Origin: Porogramme epimiltina
Lineage: Eukaryota; Basidiomycota; Agaricomycetes; Polyporales; Polyporaceae
Direction of reading: 5' to 3'
Assembly: GCA_900155495.1 (NCBI GenBank)
Contig: FTLJ01000507.1
Coordinates: 1 to 64,000, forward strand
DNA: 64,000 nt
Within the stretch, counting starts at the first letter, position 1, and every line of letters begins with the position of its first letter. The notes beneath the pieces are model-generated. The model was given only the letters and a program-made list of their open reading frames with translations. It did no database searches and was not told the DNA's origin. A program made the translations under genes and the position numbers. This document shows positions 12,478 to 25,300 of this stretch, piece after piece.

Positions 12478-13828
12478 ATGCCGGCCACCATGCGCGCTCC
12501 CCCTCCCTTCGATAGTAAAGACGCAAACCTCGTCCTGGTGTCAAGCGATGGCGTCGAGTTCCGCGTGCACAAGCATATGATAGCACTCGCCTCCCCGGTC
12601 CTCGCAGCCCTAATCCCCGCCTCCTCCAACTCGCTGGCTCCTCCGCATCCGTATGTGCACCCCCGACAGCCCCGCCAACGCCCTCGCCTTCTCCTTTCTC
12701 AACCAGCGCACGTTCTAAACATCTTCCTCCGGTTCATCTACCCAACCCCAGAACCCCCTTCCCTCTCTCTCCCCACCGTCTCCCTTCTCCTCTCCCTCGC
12801 GCACGACTATTCCGCGACCTCCATCACAACCCGCATGCGCCCGCATCTCCTCTCCGCCATCCACCTCGACCACTCCCCGCTCGCCGTCTACGCGCTAGCC
12901 TCCTCGGCAGGCATGCCCGACGTGGCGCGCCTCGCTGCGCGGCGTGCCCTCGCGCACCCCTTGCCCCCCGCGCGCGAGCTAACGGGTTCCGCCTTCGGGC
13001 TCGCGGGCGACACGCTTCTCCGCCTACTCGCGTACAGGCGCGCGTGCGCGGCCGCCGCTGCGGAGGTCGCGTCCACGCGCGCGGGCGTGCCGTGGTGGAT
13101 CCAACTACGCTGGCGGAGCTACTGCTTCCTAAGCGAGTGCTGGGCGTGCCCGCGTGGCGCGCGGCGGACGCTCAAGTGGAAGAAGGTCGTGGGCGAGTCA
13201 GTCGAGGTTCCGGTGTGGTGGGTGGAGTACCTGAATGAGGTTCAGAGGGCGCTACTGGGGGAGAAGTTGGACCCCGCTGTGGCGCAGGATAGGGCGATTA
13301 TGCGGCGGGCGGTGGAGGGTGCAGCTGGATGCGAGCGGTGTAAAGAAAGGGTATTTTGGGATATGGTGGAGTTTGCGAGGATACTGGAGGACGCGATCGA
13401 GGAAGCGATAAGCTCGGTAAGCTTCCTTACTGTATCTTATTATATCATCCCCACTGATGTGTATTAGGTTCATCTCGACGGCGGTGAATATGACGAGTAC
13501 CATGACTCCGTCTCGGAATCGAATGCGCTTGTGGCTTCGACCAAGACGAACTACCTCTTATCTTCCGATGTGAGCAGGAGAAACATTTGTAGTCTTTCCT
13601 GTCGACTAATGGTCTACACATAGAAACCCGTGTGGCCTCTCTTTGATTACTTCTATACCACCTACAGTAGGCGGCTTGAGTATCCCCATGACGACGAACG
13701 TAAGTACCGTGACTTTGCTTAGCTTTTACGCCTTCTGATGTGCCGGGTTAGTTCTTGTCGAAGACGATATTGAGAACCATAACCTACTGTCTACTGTGCC
13801 GCCGAGCTTTGTGGAAAGTCGTCTCTGA
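12478..13828 (+). CDS. BTB/POZ domain protein with C-terminal CxxC module
   Basis: The ATG at 12478 gives M-P-A-T-M-R-A-P-P-P-F. An N-terminal BTB domain follows (L-V-S-S-D-G-V-E-F-R-V-H-K-H-M-I, then S-P-V-L-A-A-L-I-P) with a longer loop than in its paralogs. The C-terminal part has W-W-V-E-Y-L-N-E-V-Q-R-A-L and G-C-E-R-C-K-E, shared with the 6.3 and 46.8 kb genes. Three introns join in frame after A-I-S-S: donor GTAAGC to V-H-L-D-G-G-E-Y; GTGAGC after L-L-S-S-D to K-P-V-W-P-L-F-D-Y-F-Y; and GTAAGT after P-H-D-D-E to V-E-D-D-I-E-N. The stop is a TGA at 13828. It therefore has a longer acidic tail than its paralogs. The function is likely protein-protein interaction, perhaps a ubiquitin ligase adaptor. 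Confidence 0.78.
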
Positions 13829-14366
13829 TATGTTGAAGATGGATACTACCCTTCACCCGCCTTCACGTTTAGACTACTATCTCCTCTTAACAATATGCAA
13901 AGCATTTTGTCTCTGTTTACGAACAGTGTGCAAAGAATATCAGTCTTACAGTCACCTGTTTACTCCGTGGGCTAGCAACCGCGTTGGGGATCTTCAAGTG
14001 AGTGGCCACGTTAGCTTTGTTGGCACCCTCATAAGGCTAAGATGAAGGAATCACGGGATTGTAAGGTGTGTGGCCAGTAAATCTCGCTCTATCTCAAACG
14101 CTTTCTGACCACAGCCAGCAGCACGTTAAACGGGGAACTCCACACTGCGCCAAAGCGTGGTCTCGTCTGGCTGACACTTTGGCCTGTGGCTGTGCTGCCT
14201 GGTGGCGTGAACTGAAGCCTACTCAGTGGTACGTCGATGCATGCTTTGCCTTCTGTATCCTATAAAAGCCCTACTGATCAGGCGTTCTTCTCCAACACCA
14301 TCGCCCACCCCCCTCTGTCGCGCCACTCCGTCAAAAAGCTTCAGTAAAGTTCCTCTTATCACGAAC
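13829..14366. other. Intergenic with promoter of the next gene
   Basis: No supported gene; the last 110 bases hold a TATA box (listed separately). Confidence 0.4.
14261..14268 (+). promoter_or_regulatory. TATA box (TATAAAAG)
   Basis: A perfect TATAAAAG lies 106 bases before the ATG at 14367, a normal distance in fungi, and is followed by a C/T-rich tract typical of fungal transcription starts. Confidence 0.5.
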
Positions 14367-15460
14367 ATGTTGACCACTTCATCGTTCACTTCGGCCACCA
14401 CTACTGCAGGCGCAATGCAACCACTGGCCGTCTCGGATGTTCCGACTCTTCAACCGGTTGCCGGAATATACCCCGCCAACGGAGGCTCTGAAGCCATGTA
14501 CTCCGACGATCGTTGGGTTGTCTACACCACAGACGACATGGAACGGCAACCGTCGTCCTACTTCAGCGACGATTCCGAAGATGAGGACAGCGACTACGAA
14601 GACGGCACCGACGCTGATAGTGACTCCCAAGAGCTCTCTTCGGCGAACGACTCCGGCATCGACGTAGTCTCCGAGGACGGGCTGACGGACGGACAGGAAA
14701 CGAAAGTCGGCACACCCTTGATCTACTCGGCGAAGGTCCTTGAGCATCCTGAGCACCCTCCACTCGAGATCATGCCGCGAAACTGGTCCGTCATCGTTCC
14801 CATCCCGATCTTTGGGACCGTCAACGTCCAAGACTCCCTCGCCATTGGTTCTGGGGGCGAAGCTGGTATCCCCCTCTCGATTCTGAAGACGTTCTGGAAC
14901 GCTTCGCTAAACATAGCGGAAGTCTGCACAAGCTGCATCGAGAGCTACGTTGACGGAGCAAGAGATTGCATATGCGAGAAGCTCGTAGGCTCGACCGTGC
15001 GGATCGCCGCACCGGGGCGCGACGTGAGCCGCTTTTATTTCGCGCTTCGTTGACACATCCACTAACTTTGTCTCAACACCCAGTGGCCCCAATGCAACGT
15101 ACGCTGTCCCGATACAGTGTTCGGGAAGGAGAGCCTCGTCAAGGCCGACCCTTCATCTGGCATGTTGGTATGCATCACTCTCAAAGCCTTGGTGCTCGCT
15201 GTGATGCAGCAGTTTGCAACATGGTGGCTGCTTGAGGTACGTCTAATACAGTCACACATATACTTAGTCGCTTTCCTTACTAATCTTCCGTCCAGCAATC
15301 ACACTGCGCAAAACTGGCGGCTGCGGGCGACGATCGTGCGCTCTCCGTCCTAGGTCCTGGCTCTATCACCTTGGACAAGGTATACTTGGTCGCCCTTCGT
15401 CAAAGGGAGGTCTGTCTCGGCGTGTACGAATGGGTCCCTCAGCTCGAAGTCAGGCTATGA
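14367..15460 (+). CDS. Orphan family B protein (VALR...PQLEV), copy 1
   Basis: I do not recognise a known domain. The N-terminal half is acidic and Ser/Asp-rich (residues 60-110 contain D-D-S-E-D-E-D-S-D-Y-E-D). The second half is spliced: an intron at 15024-15083 (branch CACTAAC) leads to W-P-Q-C-N-V-R-C-P-D, and another at 15237-15295 (branch TTACTAAT) leads to Q-S-H-C-A-K-L-A-A-A. A further 42-base segment at 15168-15209 could be an intron, but it stays open in frame. The C-terminus reads L-D-K-V-Y-L-V-A-L-R, then Y-E-W-V-P-Q-L-E-V-R-L, with a TGA at 15460. The same ending occurs in genes at 48.3, 49.6 and 59.4 kb, which supports both the exon joins and the family. A TATA box lies at 14261. 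About 324 residues if the 42-base segment is retained. Confidence 0.6.
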
Positions 15461-15975
15461 GATAGTGCGGCGCTCAGAGCTACCATACTTAGATTGTACA
15501 TTATACGTATGTGAACACTGAAGCTGAAGGCCGACGTCTGGAGCTGTGGGTGATGGCGCCCGCCAGGCGTAGTAATATATTAGGGTCATTTCCTATCCGA
15601 CATGCTGTTCTGTGTGCCCTCCCCGTGGTCATTAAATGGAAGCTTCTATAGCTCGAGGTCCGCTTTATGCATGTAAGACTGAGTGAAGACAAACTCGAGA
15701 GCTTTTCGCATATGTCGAGTCACGTGACTTGAGATACACGGAGCATGCTTCTGCCCGCTTGGCCGCATCTCGGCCAGGCTCGCGCGTCAGTTCGCTCTCC
15801 TCATCACATTCCCCTCTCTCGTCCCTTTGTGCAGCCACCTCTCGGGGGTACTACTAGTGCCTTCAAACGCTACGCTTCTCACAACCTGACTTGTTCCTTG
15901 GCTTCTATCGTCCACACCTCATTGGATTCAAGCGGTCAATCCATCCGGTCACACACGGAGGTGCACTGCAACCTG
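15461..15975. other. Intergenic, no supported gene
   Basis: An open frame begins with ATG at 15745 but has no domain. I prefer the ATG at 15976 for the next gene because its splice joins work. Confidence 0.35.
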
Positions 15976-16969
15976 ATGCCTTCGGCCGCGATGTCATGCA
16001 TGGGTGAGTGCCATGGCTTCTACGTCAAATATCAGGCACCGTCTAATTCAATTCGGACTCTGTGCAGCAAAGAATCCACCGTTCAAACGCTCATGTCCCG
16101 CACAGACCCTAATACACCGACAGCCCTCCGGCATGAAGCACTCATGCTCATCGACAACCCCGCCCCGGCTACTGCTACTACCCCTCTTGCTGAGCCCGTC
16201 CAGCCCCAGGGCCAGCAGAGTCAAGCTAGTATCCTCACAAGCTCCTGGTATCGGCATCCTGCTTTAGCCCAACAAGATTGAACCGGAATGCCCCCGTTGC
16301 CCCCAACCGCAGTCCCTGCCCACCTCCTCTTGATATGCACCAGCTATTCATATCCTGGGGCGTCTGTGGACGCCGCCAAAATTGAGACGGACTCATACAA
16401 TTGGGACGTCGTTTGCCATTCGCCACGTTTGAAGTCCCTCAGGAGAAGTTCTTTGGAGAACCACGACATTAGTGTGATCGTAGAAGGTGGAGCCGGCCTG
16501 GCGTGGCTTTGGGACGCTCAAGAGACCGCTGAGGAGCTTAGGGCAGTGATTATCACTTTCGAAAGTGAGTTGATCCTTCTCTTCGTCAGGCCCATCTTTC
16601 ATTGCCCGGGGCGTGGCCGTGTATGCGTGTTCTAACGCAGGTGTTGTTGCAGAACCGTCGGCCTATGTGTATTGCGTCGCAGGGCACTCGTCGTCCTTAA
16701 GCCGGCCACCCGCCCCGGACAGGGAGGAAACCAGTGCGAATGCGCGCGACAGCTGCTCCCCCGTATGGGACCCGAAAGCCCCCAGTGCACCGACGCATCG
16801 CGATCGGCACGCACTCGAAATTCAGAACAGGTTTCCAGATGGTTCCGAGTTGTCCCTTCGGTTGAACGTTGTGGCCCGTAGGTACGCCTTCCTGAACCTC
16901 ATCCATCCCGGTGTCTTACGTAGGTCGTATCAAGACGCGACGCAGACACTGTCCAGCAACCCCGTCTAG
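15976..16969 (+). CDS. Uncharacterised protein, four exons
   Basis: Unknown function. The exon joins are mutually consistent. An intron at 16004-16067 (GGTGAGT...GTGCAG) joins phase 1 into A-K-N-P-P-F-K-R-S-C. An intron at 16248-16312 joins Q-A-P to V-P-A-H-L-L-L-I-C-T-S. An intron at 16565-16652 joins I-T-F-E to K-P-S-A-Y-V-Y-C. The middle has a hydrophobic stretch (P-R-L-L-L-L-P-L-L-L) near residue 50 that could be part of a signal anchor. The stop TAG at 16969 is only 20 bases before the ATG of the next gene, so the two may be one transcript or one protein with a join I have missed. Confidence 0.45.
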
Positions 16970-16989
16970 TTGCGAGATACTTCACGGAC

Positions 16990-17680
16990 ATGTCCGTATT
17001 CCCAACACTTACCTTGCCCACTCAAACCCCAGGTTCCAGCTCAATATCCACCGAACCAACGTCAAACGCGACCTTCTCCCCTCCCGACAGTGGGCTCAGC
17101 CTCATCCTCATCGTCTTTATCGTCTTCGCCGGCTGCGTCATCCTCGGGATCCTCCTCTGTGTCGGTCACCGGTGGTGGAATCGTCGCCGTCAGAGGCAGC
17201 TCCCGCCCTCCGCCCAGTTCCTCCACAGCGTCGCCGCGCGGGACCCCACGGATGAGAACGCGCAGCGACGGTCGGTGGCGAACGCGGAGGCGCTGCTCGT
17301 GCCCGCACACGCGAGCGCAGGGGCGTCCGCGGCGATGGTGACGGAGATGAGGCGGGCGAGGACACGAGAGGCAAGAAGGTCAGAGGGGCGGAAGGTCGAG
17401 AGGGGCGAGCGGGGGGAGAGGCGGAAGAGCGCTCGAAGTGAGTCATAATCTTGCGAAGCTCCTGATGTATGCAGCATCCTTACACGCGCGATCTACCTCC
17501 CCACCCAGCCGGATCATCGACTGAAAATCCAGGGTCGAGCTCGCGGTCGCGTGTCTCGGGACCTACGATCGTCGTGCAACGTGAGCCATTCATCAAATAT
17601 ACCGCGCGACGTTCGAGCTGACTTGACGGGATGCTCCAGCACCATCGTCTGCTGGCGATATCGAAGAGGTGCCTCGATGA
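16990..17680 (+). CDS. Single-pass membrane protein with basic cytoplasmic tail
   Basis: The ATG at 16990 is followed by a Ser/Thr/Pro-rich segment of about 35 residues and then one clear transmembrane helix (L-I-L-I-V-F-I-V-F-A-G-C-V-I-L-G-I-L-L). A strongly basic stop-transfer stretch R-W-W-N-R-R-R-Q-R-Q comes next, then a charged tail. Two introns join in frame at the 3' end: GTGAGT near 17438 to G-S-S-T-E-N-P-G, and GTGAGC near 17580 to P-P-S-S-A-G-D-I-E-E-V-P-R, stop at 17680. The extracellular part is short, which is unusual for these fungal sensor-like proteins and is another reason to suspect that the upstream gene (ending at 16969) supplies the ectodomain. Function unknown. Confidence 0.55.
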
Positions 17681-19381
17681 ATGCTAGTGTGTCAGGTGTC
17701 TCGTGGGTCAAGGGTCATGGTCAGCAGGGTCAAGGGCACGAGCGGACGCTCCGGGATCCGTGTAGACTCCGTCATTGGTACCGTCGGTTTCGCAAAGATG
17801 GTTCGAGCACGACTTTCCTGATTACCATCGTAGTCGCGCATGCTAGAGACTGTGGATGTCTAACAGGACAGGGAAGAGGTCTACGTCCCAATAAATTTAC
17901 TGTACGACGCATGTACGAGATGTACTGACTTGGTTCTCGAATAGAATTCGGCGCGCGATGCTTCAACTTACGCCAACAACGAACCGAAAGGTACACGATA
18001 GCCGTTTTCCTCATACCACATCGACATACGATATTTGAGCACAGCTGATGAGTTGGCTCTTTACATCCCCAAGATTTCAGTGACAAGAGATGAAAACTGA
18101 CTGCGATGCGGAACTTCGTCACATCACCGACCTCCCCACACCACAAGTCGCGTCGCCTCGCGGGGAGCCGTATCAAGCGCTAGAGGGTGGGTAACACTCA
18201 CCGAGCCGTCGGCTCTGTGAAGAAACGACAGGTGGGGCCGGAAGCGTTCCTTTTCGAGTTCAATCGTGAAAACAACACCCCTGTACTTACCAAGGCACTG
18301 AGGCCTGGCCTCGACTGACCACCTAGGCGATCTCCGTATGATCACATCATAGCGTGGAGAAGCAAAATTCCTCCCGAAGATCCCACTGCGTCTCGCGGAG
18401 GTACTTCTAACTTTGTTAGCTCCACGTTAACTTGTATTCAACAAGATATTGGTCCTCTGTGGCACCTTCGGGGCGGGTGTTAGTTTTCGAGGTCAGTAGT
18501 CGAGTCAATGCTTACTCGGAATGAAAACACTTAACAATAGATGAGTGTTCTTCACTACTAAGTGCTATGAGCGTTAAAGGAGCTTAGAGATGTATACATG
18601 ATACTACGTTTGACAATTTTATGATTAATGTTGTTCATCGAACACGCGTCTTGTTACGAAGAGCCACGGAGGTGAACCCGGAGTGGATCCCTACATACGA
18701 CTCCGGGCCCGAGTCTCGCGCAATGCGCTCGCCGCGCCCTGACCCTGGATGTGACCATCACTGCCACCCGCCGAATGTCGAGGGGGAAGCTATAAGCGAG
18801 GCTTCTTCCGAGCACATCGGCATCCTCGATCTCTGGTAACAAATCCGGGATCTGCCCAACGCTTGACTAAGCAGTCAGGGTATGTATAGAACAGACACGC
18901 TCTACCTTCTCCAACCTCGGTGCTTGCACCGGTAACTTTGTTGCGGAGATTACGTGTACAAAATGCATGCCTTCTGTATCTCTTTAGCGGTCATTCTCAA
19001 TGTACGGAGTGCGTGAGGGTCACATGTCGTTCACAGATGAACCCAAACGCGTCGGAGCTCACACAAAGCCTGGGAAGCAAATTGCCTCGAACCGCATGGT
19101 TGTCCCATCATCGGGCGCTTCGGTGCCGCTCCCCGCACGGTGAACATGATGGAATGACACTGCCCCGGTGTATGAGTCAGAGATAAGTACAACCGGGCTA
19201 GTCCACGGCCATATATTCATCTTAGTTTGATTGACCGCGTCCAATTGCATCCAGACAGAACAATCCCCGCCCTGCCGGCGCGCTTACCCCGCGTCCCTCT
19301 CTCCCAACCTCCATCTCCACCTCCAGACCTGACCACGCCGCCAGCAGCACAAACGACGCGCGCATACAGCGAGCGCAAGCC
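17681..19381. other. Gene-poor 1.7 kb stretch
   Basis: Only short open frames on both strands with no domain, no consistent splice joins and no RNA gene that I can fold. The last part is the promoter region of the ABC transporter. Confidence 0.4.
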
Positions 19382-22300
19382 ATGGACCGGCCCATAGACT
19401 GGTTCGTCGACGCCGCGCAGGTCCCCCTCACCGCGTCGGGCGCCTCCATCGCCTCTGTTGCGCAAAGGTGCGTGCCGCGTTCGATCGAAACGTGCCTTGC
19501 CAAGCCGCGCGTCGCGCGACGCGACGCACTCCGTCACTGAACGCGTCCCTCCTCCAGCCCGTGGCTCGACTCCCTCGTCGTCCCCGCCTACGTCGGCGCA
19601 TTCTCCGCCCTCCTCTTCCTCCTGCAATCCGCCAAGGGCTTCTTCCGCAAGGCTGACGAAGATGCCGAGCAAGGCGGCGAACGCTCGTTCTTCCGGAGCA
19701 GGCTCGAGATCGTAGGAGGCGGCACAATCTACGCGTTCAGGGCCGTGCAAGTCGTCGAGGTCCTCGCGCTGTTCGGCATCTCTATCGCGCAAGTCGTGTG
19801 CTCGCTCAAGCACGACGACACCACCTCCGCCCACGGCCTCCCCTTCTCGCTCGTTGTGCAAATCACGCAATGTGCGCTGTATGTGAGTAACGCCAACACG
19901 TCTCTTCTCCCTGCTCGCCTTTCGCGTTTCCTGGACCGGTTGTGAACGTTGCGCTGCTTGGGCCTCCGGGCGTCGCGGGAGTGTGCCGTTGCATGGGTCC
20001 CAGATGTTGGTCCTGCGTTATCCGTGTTACATATTGGCAGCGCTGCGGTCTGTCCATGAGACCGCCTCAGTACCCAGGGCAGGGGGTTATCTCTAACGCT
20101 CCCCGACCCCTGGTACTGTATTGGTTGGAACGGAGACCGCGTCTGTTCATTATTAGCCTTTACGAGATGTTGCTGCTCGGTTCACACTTGCCGTGTTGCG
20201 CTGTGATATTGTGGCCATGGCAGATGCAGGCGACCTTGGGAATGAATGCTTCCAGGGGTTGATCTATTTCCGTTCTTTATCCGCAACGTGCGCTCCTTCT
20301 CCCAACTGCCGGGGCGGGGAACAAGCCAGATCCGCAGAGCCACTTGTGTTCTCAGACACAGAGTTCGCGCGAAGGTTGCTGTGACTGCGCCCGGGATCGC
20401 AGCACGCGCCAAAGTGCAAGGCGATTGCTGTGGACGCGCGGTGTGGGATGAGGCCGCTCTGACGGGCACCACCTTTCGTGCGGCTTGTTGTCTATGTCCA
20501 TCTCGCCATGCACTCGTTCGTGTATACGCATTGTATCGCGCAATATTACTCGTTTTTGCGGATCCGTCGTCTCAATTGAATCCTTTACTGAATATATCTC
20601 CTTTCCCGTAGGCGTATCTTTCTATCCTAGGCCTGCTCTCGCTCTTCGGCGGGGCGCACGTCAGCTTCCGCGCGTACGCCCATGGCTCTTGGGTGCTTGC
20701 GTTCCTTTGGGGCGCATACATCTACCGTGACATCTGGCCGCTCGCGACCGTGCTGCTCTCCCCCGCTGATGAGGCCGAGGGTGTGCTCATGTGGGCGAAG
20801 CTCGCGCTCCTTTCCGTCGCCGGCGTCGTCGTTCCCCTCACGATCCCTCGCAAGTACGAGCCTGTCAACCCCAAGGTTCGCATCTGTTTTGACTGTCTAA
20901 TCTTTGATATTGATGTTTTACGGCAGGAGATCTTGGAGGCCTCGCCGGAGCAGATTACCCCTGCGTGGTCGCTGCTCACGTACACCTTCCTGTCGCCGAT
21001 TGTGTGGCTCGCGTACAAGATGCCGCACTTGCCCTACGACCTGCTTCCGCCCTTGTCGGACTTCGATCACCTGCGGAACCTTGTCGGCCACAGCTTCCCG
21101 GTATGGACCAACATTTGACGAGTGCATGCGCTCTATTCTGACTGATCACTTTGTCTAGTCTCTTGACCCCATTCGGAGCAAGTCGCGCACGCATCTTGCT
21201 ATCAAGCTCATCAGGGTTTTCTGTAAGTTGTATGCTATGATCTCACCATCCCTTTACTCATATGTAATAGTCGTGGAGTTGTGCCATCTTGCTGCGATGT
21301 CGATCACTGCTGTAAGTCTGGTGGATTTGGTGCACTCTAGTCTTGTACTCACCGGTTTGACACAGGTCGTTGCCGCGTTCGCGGCCCCTATCAGTATCAA
21401 CAACTTGCTCATGTACGTAGATTGTCTACCACTGCTATCGTGCATATACTAACAGCATATCCAGTTACCTTGAGAGCGGTAGCATGGGCAATTTCCCCAT
21501 TAAGCCGTGGTTTTGGATTGTGTTGCTCTTCGTAGGACGCGTCTTCAAGAGTATCTCGGACGAATGGTTCGTCTACAAGACCGTACGTCTCCCTTCCGAC
21601 CCACTGTTTTCGTCTGTCACTCACTCTTCCCGCCCTCCTAGACCCGCGTCAACGTCCGCATGCAGGCGATCGTCACCGAGCTCGTGTTCGAGCACTCGCT
21701 GCGCATCCGCATGAAGGCAGAGACGTCCGACAACGTCGTGAGCGAGAGCGCCACGCCGACCGCGGTCCCGACCCCGGACAACGCGTCCCAGGCCGACGTC
21801 GAGGTCGGCTCGGGCTCGGGCTCCGACGACAACAGCAACAGCGGCGAGACGGACACCGGCACGGCGACGCACTCGGCCGAGTCGAGCACCGCGACCGCCG
21901 TCGCTTCCGCCAAGGGCAAGGATAAGGGCAAGAGCAAGGACGGTGACGCTGAGAGCACGACGAGCAAGAAAGAGGAGCCGGCGAAGCCTGCGGAAGAGAA
22001 GAAGGGCGCGGGGAAGAACCTTGTCGGACGCATTAACAACTTGGTCTCGAGCGACTTGAACAGTCTCGATTGGGCCAGCATGCACATCGTCTTCGCCAGT
22101 GCGTTTTCGCTATCCTGTTGCACGACAGATCAAATGGAGCTGACTTCCTGGACCCGGCAGCTGTCGAGTCTCCGTTCCAGATCATGTTGTGCATGATATT
22201 CTTGCAGCAGATCCTCGGTTGGAGGTACGTCGCCTTTCGAAGCTTCTTGCTTGACCCTTACTCAAGATCCTTTCGACGATACCAGTGCCTGGGTCGGATT

Positions 22301-25300
22301 TGCCGTTATGGTCGCCTCCCTCCCTGTACCTGGCCTCATCACCAAGTACATCCGTAACACGCAGCGGGAGAAGATGAAGCGGGTACGGTTCTTGTACCTA
22401 AGCGGCAGCAGGTCGACTCACTGACACCTTCTGCTCAGACGGATGCTCGTGTACAGCTCGTTACTGAGAGTAAGTCGCAGTTCTTTTAATTATCTGAATA
22501 CTATCTGATGTTTATTAGTGATGAACGTCATCCGCATGATCAAGCTCTTCGGATGGGAGCCGAGGATCATGGCTCAAGTGAACGAGAAGCGTGAAGAGGA
22601 GCTTCTGTCCGTGCGGAGAGCCCGTCTCCTCACCATGTGGAACAACTTCTTCAAGTATGTTTCGTCCTACCTCTAGCTTGCTGAGACTGCTCAGTGCTGA
22701 ATGCCTCAACTTCGCAGCTATCTTATCCCTATCTTCGTCATGCTTGCGACCTTCTTTACCTACGTATGTTATCTACTGCGAACAACCTCCTTTGCAAACG
22801 GACTGACTGTTCCTTTAGACTGTCATTATGAAGCAAACATTGACTGGTATGCTACTTCTCTTAACGCTTAGATAGTCTTACTGATCTCTGCGCAGCGTCC
22901 AAGGTCTTCTCGGCGATGTCTGGTGAGTCGACTCTGTGTTATTATGAAATGCCACATACTCATGGTGCTGTGTCAGTGTTCGATATGCTGCGTATCGATA
23001 TCAGCGCCACCTTCTACATTATCCCGAACTTGATCCAGTCCAACGTCGCGCTCGAGCGTATCGGCGACTTCCTCTACAACGTCAGCATCTCGCATGTCCT
23101 CCTTTCCGTCCCACCGCTGACCTCGTGTTTTCAGACCGAGCTTATTGACGAGTACACTGAGCCCTCTGTCGCCGAGGAAACCCTCCTTCCCGCGCCTATC
23201 CCCGAGTCGCACAAGGACAGCATCGGCATCCGGCACGCCTCCTTCACCTGGGCCGCCGACTCTGCGAAGAGCGCGTCGACCACTCCCGGGGGCACCCGCC
23301 GCCGCGCGTTCGTGCTCAGCGTCGACGACGAGGTCTTCTTCCGCCGCGGCAAGATCAACCTCATCGTCGGTCCGACCGGCGCGGGCAAGACGTCGCTCCT
23401 CATGGCGCTCCTCGGCGAGATGCACTACCTCCCACAAGGCCCTGACTCGTTCGTGAGCCTTCCAAGGGAGGGCGGCGTGGCGTATGCGGCGCAGGAGAGC
23501 TGGGTGCAGAGCGACACGATCAAGGTGCGTTTGCAGTCCCCCCCACTTTGAGCTCAGGCTAACTTGAAGACAGAACAACATCATCTTCGGGGCGCCGTTC
23601 GACGAGGCGCGTTATAACAAGGGTTGGTAATCCCTCGTATGACATCATGGATTGTGGTCGCTGATCTCCAACGCAGTCATCGACCAGTGCGCGCTCAGGC
23701 ACGACTTGAGTCTCTTCGATGCCGGCGATCAAACCGAGGTCGGAGAGAAGGGTATCACTCTCAGGTGAGTGCACTTTCTGTGACTGTAGCCTACTCGGAC
23801 TAAATGCAGATCTAGTGGCGGTCAAAAAGCTCGTATTACGCTTGCGCGTGCGGTCTACTCCAGCGCGCAGATCGTGCTTCTCGACGATGTAAGTTTCCGC
23901 GTGTTGGTTGATCCCCCCACTCCAGACGCTGACCTTTGGCGCCACCAGATTTTGGCCGCGCTGGACGTCCACACTTCGCGCTGGATTGTCGATAAGTGTC
24001 TTCAGGGTGACATTCTCGCCGGGCGTACCATCATCCTTGTGGTAAGATTCCACCCTGTTGTCTTCTGACTCTACTCTAAATGCATGATACCGTCTAGACG
24101 CACAACGTTGCTATGGTCAGCCCTGTCGCGGACTTCGTGGTTGACATGGGCTCCGACGGCCGCATCCTTAGCCAAGGATCGCTCTCGAATGCGCTTGCGC
24201 ACGACGCGAAGCTGCTGAAGGAGCTTCAGCAGGAGCAGGAGGAGATAGCCAAGGCCAAACAGGAGCTCGACAAAGAGACTCCCGACGAGGACAAAGCGAA
24301 GCAGTCAGCTGGTAAACTTGTCGTCGAAGAGGAAACTGAACTAGGCCATGTTGGTTTGAAAGCAAGTAAGTGTCGTAGCGCTCTTGCTCGTTGGCTCGAT
24401 GTCTTAACATATCGTTGGTTCCAGTGTGGCTATACCTCGGAAACGTATCGAAGCAGCCCGCCATATTCTGGTTCATATACATCGGGCTCTGGTGTGTCCG
24501 TCATCTCATAACCAACGTCCAGGTAAGATTTGCGTTTTTGCTATTGCATCGCATTGTATCCTGATAACGCTTGCGTGATAGACATGGTACCTCGGTTACT
24601 GGGCCACTCAGTACGAAACGCACCCTCCCGAAGAAGTCAATGTCACCCAGTAAGTAGAACATTTCTCTGGTGGACGTGAATGCTGACTCGTTCGTCCAGG
24701 TACCTGACGGTGTATACAGTCTCTGTCTTTGTGGGCATGGGCATGGCAGCATTCTGCGTCATATACTTCGTCACCGGCAGTCTCCGCGCTGGAAAAATCA
24801 TCCACGAAATGTTGGTCGCCTCTGTCATGCGAACCACGCTCCGGTGGTTGGACAAGACTCCGACTTCGCGCATAATTGCTCGTTGCACGGAAGACATTCA
24901 AGCGTGTACGTTACTTTGGTATCGGCAGCTGTATGCGCAACTGACTTGCCGTCACAGTGGATAACCGAATCTCCCAGACCACCGAGTTCCTCGTCCAGAT
25001 CGCAGTGTTTATGGTGCTGAAGATGGTCGCTGTCGTTGTGTTCTCGCCCGTTTTCATAGGCCCCTCCATCATAGTCGCCGTTGTGGGCTCCATCTGCGCC
25101 AACATCTTCATGAAGGCTCAGCTGTCGGTCAAGCGCGAGATGAGCAAGGCGAAGGCGCCAGTTCTGGGGCACTTCGGGGCTGCTATAAGCGGGATCAGTG
25201 AGTGCTTCTTCAGAGGAGACTGATGAATATTGACTGACGTTACGTTTGTGACTTAGCGTCCATTCGTGCGTACGGCAAGCAGGAGGACTTCAAGCAGGAA

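Noticed and set aside
17772..18345. Possible minus-strand gene in the 17.7-19.4 kb gap
   Set aside because: Frames lack domains and the candidate splice joins do not give a continuous protein.
19217..19870. 217-codon minus-strand frame
   Set aside because: Antisense to the first exons of the ABC transporter and Gly/Arg-biased; no domain.
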